In this document: piece by piece, positions 1-6,595 of the stretch
Layout of the letters: each line of letters begins with the position of its first letter
How positions within the stretch are numbered: position 1 is the first letter of the stretch
Source of the DNA: Aquiluna sp.
GTDB lineage: Bacteria; Actinomycetota; Actinomycetes; Actinomycetales; Microbacteriaceae
Reading direction: 5' to 3'
Assembly: GCA_018402615.1 (NCBI GenBank)
Contig: JAGYIH010000024.1
Coordinates: 1-11,060, forward strand
Length of the DNA: 11,060 bases
The notes under the pieces: model-generated
Told to the model about the DNA's origin: nothing
Databases searched by the model: none
Seen by the model: the letters and a program-made list of their open reading frames with translations, nothing else
Position numbers and translations under genes: made by a program

Positions 1-293
1 TCGTCCCAGCCCATCGGGTAGTAAACCTCTTTACCGAGCATGCGCTGGTATCTGGCAATTAGATCGGTGTGGGTATAACTAAAGACGTGCCCCACGTGAA
101 GTGAACCGGAAACTGTTGGCGGGGGAGTATCGATTGAATAGATGTTCGATTTCTCGGCCGTTTTATCAAAGCTGTAGCTGCCGGACTCATCCCAGCTAGC
201 TCCCCACTTAGCCTCTAGACCTTCTACCCCAACCTTGTCCGGGGTGGTGGCGGCTCGGGCAAAGCTTATTTCAGGCGGTTGCTGATTATTCAA
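1..293 (-). CDS. valS: Valyl-tRNA synthetase, N-terminal part (runs off the left edge)
   Basis: ValRS charges tRNA-Val in the cytoplasm. About 97 N-terminal codons are visible on the minus strand. The class I signature reads TPPPTVSGSLHVGH, with HVGH as the HIGH-type ATP-binding motif, followed by TDLIARYQRMLGKEVYYPMG, which is typical of ValRS. The start is TTG at 293-291. The in-frame triplet two codons upstream is a TGA stop (299-297), and no ATG or GTG lies between it and the conserved sequence, so TTG is the only reasonable initiator. A GGAG at 307-304 lies 10 bases upstream. The gene diverges from ileS across a short gap. The fragment shows no frame damage. The rest of the gene lies outside the window. 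Confidence 0.93.
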   Translation of the reverse strand, partial: MNNQQPPEISFARAATTPDKVGVEGLEAKWGASWDESGSYSFDKTAEKSNIYSIDTPPPTVSGSLHVGHVFSYTHTDLIARYQRMLGKEVYYPMGWD

Positions 294-375
294 AGGTCAA
301 AGTCTCCATAAATGGGGGTCAATACAGGTTAACATTGTCAGAGATTGAAGAACACATCAGCCAGAAAGCCTAAAA
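294..375. promoter_or_regulatory. Divergent valS/ileS intergenic region
   Basis: These 82 bases must hold the 5' signals of both synthetase genes. On the valS strand, TTCAAT and TGTATT are separated by 17 bases, which is a weak sigma-70-like candidate. No clear hexamer pair was found for ileS. For ileS the ribosome binding site is poor (AGAAAG about 8 bases before the ATG). The gap is too short for a full T-box leader, the element that controls ileS in many actinobacteria, and no T-box core sequence was seen. The promoter calls are tentative. Confidence 0.4.
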
Positions 376-3306
376 ATGTATCCCCAGAACTCGGCCGGTC
401 AGGCTTTCGGCGTAAACCCGAGCCCGTCTTTTCCGGAAATCGAGAAGCAGACCCTCGAATACTGGGAAAAATCGGGCACTTTTCAAGAATCCATCGACCA
501 GCGCAAGGCTGAGGACGCCGAGGAATTCGTTTTCTATGACGGGCCTCCCTTTGCCAATGGCCTGCCTCACTACGGACACCTCCTTACCGGATACACCAAA
601 GACCTAGTCCCTCGCTTCAAGACCATGCAGGGCTACCGCGTTGAGCGCCGGTTCGGTTGGGACACCCACGGCCTACCGGCCGAGGTTGAGGCCGAGCGTC
701 AGCTCGGTATATCCGGAAGACCGGAGATTGAAAAATACGGTGTCGATAAGTTCAACGCCTATTGCAAGACATCTGTTCTGAAATACACCGAGGACTGGAG
801 AACCTATGTCACCAGGCAAGCGCGCTGGGTGGATTTTGACAACGACTACAAGACTCTAGACACCAACTACACCGAGAGCGTTATTTGGGCTTTCAAGGAG
901 CTACACAAAAAAGGCCTGATCTACGAAGGCTTCAAGGTGCTGGCTTATTGCTGGCGCTGTGAGACACCGCTTTCGAACCACGAGTTAAAAATGGACGACG
1001 AGGTTTACAAAATCCGTCAGGACCAATCCGTCACGGTCACTTTCCCAATTTTGGGTGGAGATTTAGACGGAGTTCGAATGCTCGCTTGGACAACGACTCC
1101 GTGGACACTTCCAACAAATTTTGCTCTTGCAGTTGGACCAGAGATCTCATACGCGGTGGTGCCAGCAGGTCCAGGCGGAGCTTCGGATGGCGGCGACGCA
1201 AATACTAAGTATCTAATTGCAGCATCTTTGCTTGGTGCCTACGCCAAGGACTTAGGTTATGAAGATGCCGAGTCGGCAGTTTTGGCAACTGAGAAAACTG
1301 TTCAAGGTAAGGATCTGGGCGGTATGCGATACGCCCGAATCTTTGACTACTACGCAGACCAATCAAAGTTTGAAACTGCTAACGCTTGGCAGGTCCTGGT
1401 TGGAGATTACGTAGTTGACAACGAGGGAACTGGAATAGTCCACCAGGCGCCGGCCTACGGAGAAGACGACCAAAAGCTTTGTGATGCTGCCGGGATTCCG
1501 GTTTACGTTTCAATCAATGAGCGCGGTCAGTTCAACTCCGTAGTTTCAGATTTCGAAGGCCAGCACGTCTTTGACGCCAATAAGCCAATTACCCAGAAGC
1601 TAAAAGCTGAGGGAAGGTTGCTACGCCAGGCGAGCTACGAGCACTCCTACCCGCACTGCTACCGCTGCAAGAACCCATTGATTTATAAGGCAGTCTCGTC
1701 CTGGTTTGTGGAAACCACCAAGGTGAAAGACCGCATGCTTGAGCTGAACCAGCAAATTGAGTGGACTCCGTCTCACACCAGGGACGGCTCCTTCGGAAAG
1801 TGGTTGGAGAACGTTCGCGACTGGGCTATCAGCCGAAACCGTTTTTGGGGAGCCCCGATTCCGGTTTGGAAATCAGATGACCCGAACTATCCGCGCATAG
1901 ATGTCTACGGATCTTTAGCGGAACTTGAAAAAGACTTCGGTAAAGCACCCGAAGATTTTCATCGCCCGTTCATTGACGAACTGACCAGACCTAACCCAGA
2001 CGATCCGACCGGTAAGTCGACAATGCGTCGCGTGCCAGAAGTTTTGGACTGCTGGTTTGAGTCGGGATCGATGCCGTTTGCTCAGGTTCACTATCCGTTT
2101 GAGAACCGCGAGTGGTTTGAAACTCACAACCCTGGTGATTTCATCGTCGAGTATGTCGGGCAAACCAGAGGTTGGTTCTACACACTCCACGTTTTGGCAA
2201 CCGCGTTGTTTGACCGCCCAGCTTTCAAAAGCGCCATCTCTCACGGAATCGTTCTAGGAAACGACGGGCAGAAGATGTCCAAGTCGTTAAGAAACTACCC
2301 TGACGTCTACGAAGTATTTGACCGCGATGGCTCCGATGCCATGCGCTGGTTTTTGATGTCGAGCACGATTCTTCGAGGTGGAAACCTAGTTGTTACCGAG
2401 CAGGGAATTCGCGAGGGTGTTCGTCAGGTTCTGCTTCCACTTTGGAACACCTGGTACTTCTTCTCTCTCTATGCAAACGCCTCTAATTATCAGGCGAAAT
2501 ACTCAGTTTCGAGTACCGATGTGCTGGATCGCTACCTGATTGCAAAAACACGCGACCTTATTGTTTTGGTCGAGCAAGATCTAAATCAGTTTGATTCATA
2601 CTCCGCCTCTTCAAGGCTTCGAGACTTCAGCGACATTTTGACCAACTGGTATGTCCGAAGGTCAAGGGATCGTTTCTGGGAAGGAAACGAAGAGGCATTC
2701 GACACCCTGTACACGGTTCTAGAAATGGTCACCCGAGTTGCTGCCCCGCTTCTTCCAATGGTTGCCGAAGAAATCTGGCGTGGACTCACCGGAGGTAAGA
2801 GCGTGCACCTGACCAATTGGCCAGACGCCTCAAAGCTTGCCTACGACGAAGATCTGGTTGTTGCCATGGACCAGGTCCGAACCGTTAGCTCGGTAGCTCT
2901 TGGTCTTCGAAAGACCAATGGACTTAGGGTCAGGCTGCCGCTTTCAAAACTCACCGTGGTGACCCAGGGAGCCAGTCTTCTGGAAAACTTCTCAACTATC
3001 ATCGCGGAGGAACTCAATGTCAAACAAGTTGAACTTGTTGAGCTAGCTGCAGCATCAACTAATGATTTCGGTGTTGAAAAGCAACTAAACGTAAACTCCC
3101 GGGCCCTTGGCCCAAGACTGGGCAAGCAGGTTCAGGAGATTATCCAGGCTGCAAAGTCTGGCAACTGGGAGCTTAAGGGTGAGACAGTTTTGGTCAATGG
3201 GGTGGAGCTTCTTGAAGGGGAGTACGAGATAAATCTCGTTGCTAAAGATCAGTCAAGCGATGAGAAGCTAATCGGAATTTTGCCCGGCGGAGGCTTTGTG
3301 ACTTGA
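376..3306 (+). CDS. ileS: Isoleucyl-tRNA synthetase, eukaryote-like type; reading frame ends early
   Basis: IleRS activates isoleucine, attaches it to tRNA-Ile and hydrolyses mischarged Val-tRNA-Ile. The HIGH motif is HYGH (residues 65-68) within [17 protein letters not shown] is at 633-637. The CP1 editing domain carries [11 protein letters not shown] (238-248) and [15 protein letters not shown] (351-365). Two CxxC pairs (192/195 and 428/431) look like a zinc site. Motifs such as [19 protein letters not shown] and [14 protein letters not shown] place it in the eukaryote-like IleS2 class, which is usual in actinobacteria and includes naturally mupirocin-tolerant enzymes. The open frame gives 976 aa and stops just after LPGGGFVT. 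The family normally continues for about 100 residues, and that missing part is found downstream in shifted frames. The TGA at 3304-3306 is best explained by one lost T (ACT TTG read as AC TTGA). Confidence 0.96.
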   Translation: MYPQNSAGQAFGVNPSPSFPEIEKQTLEYWEKSGTFQESIDQRKAEDAEEFVFYDGPPFANGLPHYGHLLTGYTKDLVPRFKTMQGYRVERRFGWDTHGLPAEVEAERQLGISGRPEIEKYGVDKFNAYCKTSVLKYTEDWRTYVTRQARWVDFDNDYKTLDTNYTESVIWAFKELHKKGLIYEGFKVLAYCWRCETPLSNHELKMDDEVYKIRQDQSVTVTFPILGGDLDGVRMLAWTTTPWTLPTNFALAVGPEISYAVVPAGPGGASDGGDANTKYLIAASLLGAYAKDLGYEDAESAVLATEKTVQGKDLGGMRYARIFDYYADQSKFETANAWQVLVGDYVVDNEGTGIVHQAPAYGEDDQKLCDAAGIPVYVSINERGQFNSVVSDFEGQHVFDANKPITQKLKAEGRLLRQASYEHSYPHCYRCKNPLIYKAVSSWFVETTKVKDRMLELNQQIEWTPSHTRDGSFGKWLENVRDWAISRNRFWGAPIPVWKSDDPNYPRIDVYGSLAELEKDFGKAPEDFHRPFIDELTRPNPDDPTGKSTMRRVPEVLDCWFESGSMPFAQVHYPFENREWFETHNPGDFIVEYVGQTRGWFYTLHVLATALFDRPAFKSAISHGIVLGNDGQKMSKSLRNYPDVYEVFDRDGSDAMRWFLMSSTILRGGNLVVTEQGIREGVRQVLLPLWNTWYFFSLYANASNYQAKYSVSSTDVLDRYLIAKTRDLIVLVEQDLNQFDSYSASSRLRDFSDILTNWYVRRSRDRFWEGNEEAFDTLYTVLEMVTRVAAPLLPMVAEEIWRGLTGGKSVHLTNWPDASKLAYDEDLVVAMDQVRTVSSVALGLRKTNGLRVRLPLSKLTVVTQGASLLENFSTIIAEELNVKQVELVELAAASTNDFGVEKQLNVNSRALGPRLGKQVQEIIQAAKSGNWELKGETVLVNGVELLEGEYEINLVAKDQSSDEKLIGILPGGGFVT

Positions 3307-3598
3307 ACCGTGTCAATCTCCAGAGCTTGCCGCGGGAGGGGCTGGTGCAGATGTGTTCGGGCACGAGCAGGCCTGAAAGATGCGGATCTAGATGTGTCAG
3401 GGGACGTATCGCGACCGAGACTGGAGAAAGTTGACAAGTTCTTGAAGCCATTAGGGGCTCACGAAGAGTTGTTACATGAGACTCCCACTCTGAGCTTCAA
3501 AGTCACTGAGAGCTCCGGTCTCCAGATTAGCCAATCTTGAAGTTCCAGTTGGTGAGTCACAGCAAGTTTTGATTGCAAGGGCAAAAAGCTTTGAGTGA
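3303..3598 (+). pseudogene. ileS: Displaced C-terminal end of ileS, frameshifted
   Basis: This is the remainder of the IleRS anticodon-binding C-terminal region, readable only by changing frame. Downstream of the premature stop, residues matching the family tail can be pieced together: PELAAEGL (about 3320-3345), then pieces resembling RDVVRAVQQAR, and DADLDVSD just before 3400. These are followed by KFLKPLGAHEELL (about 3436-3472), LSFKVTESSGLQISQS (3490-3537) and finally EVPVGESQQVLIARAKSFE, ending in TGA at 3596-3598. Adding this part gives a protein of about 1,070 aa, the usual size for IleS2. At least five indels are needed in under 300 bases, whereas the preceding 2.9 kb needs none. I infer sequence error and not a true pseudogene. 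Confidence 0.83.
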
Positions 3599-3603
3599 AG
3601 GTC

Positions 3604-4950
3604 ATGGATGAACAGTATTGGCTTTCTGCCAATCAGATCTTGTTCTAGCAAAACTTTACTGCGTTCCAGAAAGATCGGCCTCGGGCTTGACCAACTCGCC
3701 GAGCAGTTGAACTGCTAGGCGACCCCAGCGCTCCTATCGAATAATTCACGTCACCGGAACTACCTGCAAGACTTCAACTACCAGGTTTATCGCAGCGGAT
3801 TTTGCGCGAGCACGGGCTTAGGACCGGGCGCTTCACCTCACCACACCTTATTCGTCTGAACGAGCGCATAGCGCACTCGACGGCGAGCCGGTGCGACGAG
3901 CAATTGGTCAGTGTTTACGCTGACATCGAGCCAATTTTGGAGTTCGTCGATCAGGAGCTTCTGCCGAAGCCGGAGATTCTCCACTTACATTTTTGAGGCT
4001 TTAGCCGTGCTGGGCTTTTATGGTATTTGCCGACGCACCGGTGGATGTTTTGGTTCTGGAAGTTGGAATGGGTGGAGCCTGGGATCGACAAACGTCGCTG
4101 ATGGCGACGCGTTGCCTTTACTCCAATTGGTCTTGATCACATGGACAGACTTGGTGACACAACTGAAGAAATTGCGGAAACCAGTCAGGGACTGGCAAAG
4201 CTGGTGCAATTGTTGTGAGCTCTAAGCAAAGCTCGAAGTTCTAGCAGTTTTAGAGAGGGCTTCCTATTCAAGTGCTGAGAGCTTCAAGCTCGAGGGCAGG
4301 GATTTTTCTTGAGGGCTTTGAGGCAACTCCAGTCGGTCAGGTGGTTTCTGGTGGCGGGGCTCGTGGGGAAACTACGGACCATCGAATGCTCCGGGTGCTT
4401 TGGAGTCCATCAAGCCCAGAATCTTGCAGTCGCTATAGTCAAGGGTCGAGGCTTTTGGGAGGGGGAGAACTGCAATAGCGGGACGACGGCTGCGATCTGC
4501 GGGGTTTCTGATGTTTCATCCCCTGGCAGGTCAGTAGCCTTGTTAGAACAGAACCGCCACTTTAAGCTGGACGGTGCGCATAACCCCGCGGGAGCTCACC
4601 TGGCTGAAACTCGGAAACTGGAGTTTTCCAATAAGCCCCTGATTGCATGATTGGTGGTTTTGGCCGAGAAGGACGCTGAAGGTTTGCTCAATTTATCGGG
4701 TATCTGAGCGGGCGGTGATAACCCAGTCGACAAGCGTTAGGTCCATGCTCATCGCTGATCTCGAGCTGGTGGCCTCTCTTCCTCACTTCGGACTGTGGGG
4801 ATGTTTTGGCTTCTTCTGATTTCCAGGCGGGTCTTGCAAGAGCACGAGAAATGGCATCAGAGGTCGATGGCACGGTTGTAGTGACCTGGGTCGATTACCT
4901 TAGTAGGAGACGTCATCAAATTGATTCAGGAGGAATCGGATGCGCAATAG
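3604..4950 (+). pseudogene. folC: Folylpolyglutamate/dihydrofolate synthase, broken by many frameshifts
   Basis: FolC is a cytoplasmic Mur-ligase-family enzyme that adds glutamate to folates. Family landmarks appear in order but in different frames: TRRAVELLGDP (about 3693-3725), IIHVTGT followed by the P-loop (3740-3765), HGLRTGRFTSPHLIRLNERI (3808-3867), ADIEPILEFVDQELL (3921-3962), VLEVGMGG and DSTNVADGD (4050-4107), GLDHMDRLG (about 4131-4157), FGVHQAQNLAVAIV (4402-4440), DGAHNPAGAHLAET (about 4570-4611), VLAEKDAEGLL (about 4658-4688), DGTVVVT (about 4867-4887) and a C-terminus SDAQ ending in TAG at 4948-4950. The first ATG after ileS is at 3604, which gives about 449 codons, a normal FolC length. 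The P-loop reads GTTCKTS instead of GTNGKTS. The stop overlaps the next gene's ATG. I consider the gene functional in the organism and damaged in this sequence. Confidence 0.88.
4928..4939 (+). promoter_or_regulatory. Shine-Dalgarno site for the DUF4233 gene, inside the folC 3' end
   Basis: AGGAGG at 4928-4933 is followed by 6 bases and then ATG at 4940. It lies within the last FolC codons, and the new ATG overlaps the folC TAG (ATGCGCAATAG). This arrangement suggests translational coupling and supports the choice of start, even in this noisy stretch. Confidence 0.65.
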
Positions 4951-5304
4951 ATCCACCAAAGCAAACCTCTGGGCTCGCTGGTTATGGTGTTCCAGTCTGT
5001 AGTGGTTTTCTTTGGTGACCCGGTCGGATTTTAATGCAGGTTTATCCTGACCCAGCCGTGATTTGGGGGCGTCGGTCTTGGGCTCGGTTCTACTCATGAT
5101 TTTCCCAGCAGTTTTAGGGAAAGCCCGGCACCTACCTAATCGGCCGGATATTGCGCCTGGTTGTCATTTTGCTTGAATCTGGGTGCCTCTTATGTATGTT
5201 CCTTTGCACGTCTTATGGGAATGTGGGTCTGGGGAATGATTGCCGGTGGGACAATTGATAAAGTCAGCACAAGAAAACCTGATTCAGCAGAAGGTGGCAA
5301 CTAA
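4940..5304 (+). pseudogene. DUF4233-like small membrane protein, frameshifted
   Basis: This is a short hydrophobic protein of about 120 residues and unknown function, found between folC and ndk in many actinobacteria. Visible pieces, each in a different frame, are an N-terminus MRNRSTKANL (4940-4969), LVMVFQSVVVFF (about 4983-5018), a damaged middle (5030-5190) where hydrophobic pieces can be read but not joined with confidence, and a final helix FVGMWVWGMIAGG (about 5213-5252). The polar end KPDSAEGGN closes with TAA at 5302-5304. Three to four membrane helices would be expected. The start is set by a strong Shine-Dalgarno site and an 11-base overlap with folC. The stop overlaps the ndk start (TAATG). 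The family call rests on gene order, size and the two best-preserved helices. Its cellular role is not known to me. Confidence 0.72.
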
Positions 5305-5712
5305 TGAAAGAGCAGACTCTAGTTCTGTAAAGCCGGTCGGTGTTGCTAGGTCTCTAACCGCGAAATTATCTCCCGTATCGAGTAAAAGGGCTACGTTGTC
5401 ACGGGTCTAAAAATTGTTACCTAACTATCGAACAGCTTCAGCGCAACACGACGTTAACAAGGCAGCCCTTCTTACGCTCCGCTTATTGAGTTCATGTCTT
5501 CTTGACCGGTTGTCGCCATTCGAGTAGAGTGGGCGATCGCGTAATCGAGGATTTTAGGCCCCTTGCTGGAGCAACTGACCCAACTACCGCGGCACCTGAA
5601 CAATTGCGGGGACCTAGGTCGCGATTGGGGCGAAAAGGTTCAGAAGAATTTGTTCACGGTTCCGACTCGGTGGAGCTGGCGCCGCGGAGTCGCGGGAATC
5701 TGGTTTTCTTAG
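5304..5712 (+). pseudogene. ndk: Nucleoside diphosphate kinase, broken by frameshifts
   Basis: Ndk moves the gamma-phosphate from ATP to other NDPs through a phosphohistidine intermediate. The start MKEQTLVL (5304-5327) is followed in another frame by KP-GVARS, the family KPDGV motif with one codon damaged (about 5328-5353). TIEQLQ (about 5422-5440) and IEFMS (about 5485-5500) come next. Then GDRVIEDFRPLAGATDPTTA (5532-5591) is nearly intact, followed by a scrambled RGDLGRDWGEKVQ region, and VHGSDSVE (5653-5676), which holds the catalytic histidine. A final GIWFS with TAG at 5710-5712 closes it. The span of 409 bases gives about 136 residues, the standard Ndk length. TAATG overlap with the upstream gene and an AGAAGG site at 5289-5294 support the start. 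Indels and substitutions are dense, as in its neighbours. Confidence 0.88.
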
Positions 5713-6319
5713 AAAGACTCGGCCAAAGATCCCAGAAGCGCCAGACGGTTGTCATGATGATGGCTCCAAAAAGTTGCAAAAGTAAAGAGCCAATGCCAGT
5801 CGTAGGCCGCAACAAAAAGCCAACTGTCCCACCGGAACCGATTATTCCTCAGTGCGCTGGAGAACAGGAACTGCTCAAAACATCGGAATCATCTGGTCCG
5901 CCACCATGCAGTAAGGGCAATAGCGCTCCTGATCTCAAAGAGGCTCCACCAAACAACCACACAACAAATGCCAATCCGCCACCCATTGCAATTGTGAATA
6001 GCAAACCAGAACCACTTGGCAAACTTTGCTCCCGCGAGAATTGTAAACTGACGAGGATTGGCGCAAAAATGCAGTGAGGCCAATCAGTGAATTTGAAAGC
6101 CCAGCAGAGATGCCTGTTCGGTGATACTACCGACTTACAGGAGATGGGGCAATGACATCGCGGGAAATTAGCATTAGGCATCGGGATTTGAGGCGACATT
6201 TAGTCGCTCTATGGTCAGAGCCATGGCCCCGATCCAGCCAACAACTCCGCTGGTGATGAGCATCCAGGCGAGCGAGGTAGTTCCGCCAATCAGCGTCTTT
6301 CGGGTGTTTTAGTGGCCAC
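5709..6319 (-). pseudogene. Vitamin K epoxide reductase (VKOR) family membrane thiol oxidase, frameshifted
   Basis: Bacterial VKOR is a four- to five-helix membrane enzyme that passes electrons from DsbA-like thioredoxin-fold proteins to quinones and so drives disulfide formation outside the cytoplasm. Read on the minus strand from about 6319, pieces in different frames give VATKTPERR, a first helix SLAWMLITSGVVGWIGAMAL, a region ending in ISCKSVV (conserved Ser-Cys of the loop pair, about 6160-6140), FAPILVSLQF, SLPKWFWFAI, GGLAFVVWLFG and the active-site CPYC (codons 5919-5908). WHWLFTFATFGAIIMTTVW and FWDLWPSLS follow near the C-terminus. The size, about 200 aa, is normal. A TAA at 5711-5709 would overlap the convergent ndk stop. 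The GTG start at 6319-6317 is a guess. The family call rests on the cysteines, the hydrophobic pattern and motif order. Confidence 0.78.
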
Positions 6320-6595
6320 ACTGGCATTCCACGGCGAATCGGGCCTTTGTCGCATTTGATGTAATACTTATTTACGTAAGCATCTGGGGAGCCACAACCT
6401 CCGCTTAGACAAGGTTTATCGAGCATTTGGCTCCAAGGCATAAGACCCATCGCGCCTGGCAGGGCGACGTGAAAGCAATGACTCGGCAACTAACAGGTTT
6501 TGGTCGGTGGCAAAAGTCGCTGATAAGGATTTAGGAGCCGAGATTTTGGATGAGTGTGGGCTTTGCCAAATCAAGCAAGATGGAGTGCACCTTAA
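6320..6595. other. Gap between divergent VKOR and rne genes; no gene recognised
   Basis: I see no conserved coding sequence here on either strand. The stretch should hold the promoters of the minus-strand VKOR gene and the plus-strand rne gene. An AT-rich patch around 6358-6380 (TGTAATACTTATTTACG) is the most promoter-like spot, but no convincing -35/-10 pair can be set because single-base errors are dense across this block. Small open frames over the gap have no recognisable content. Confidence 0.4.

Noticed and set aside
1915..3125. Minus-strand frames within ileS
   Set aside because: They are shadows of a clean, strongly conserved gene on the plus strand.
6440..6475. Small inverted repeat around CGCC-GGCG
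   Set aside because: The four-base stem is too short to mean anything, and the base calls here are unreliable.
5849..6489. Minus-strand open frames as separate hypothetical proteins
   Set aside because: They are frame fragments of the single VKOR gene and its upstream gap.
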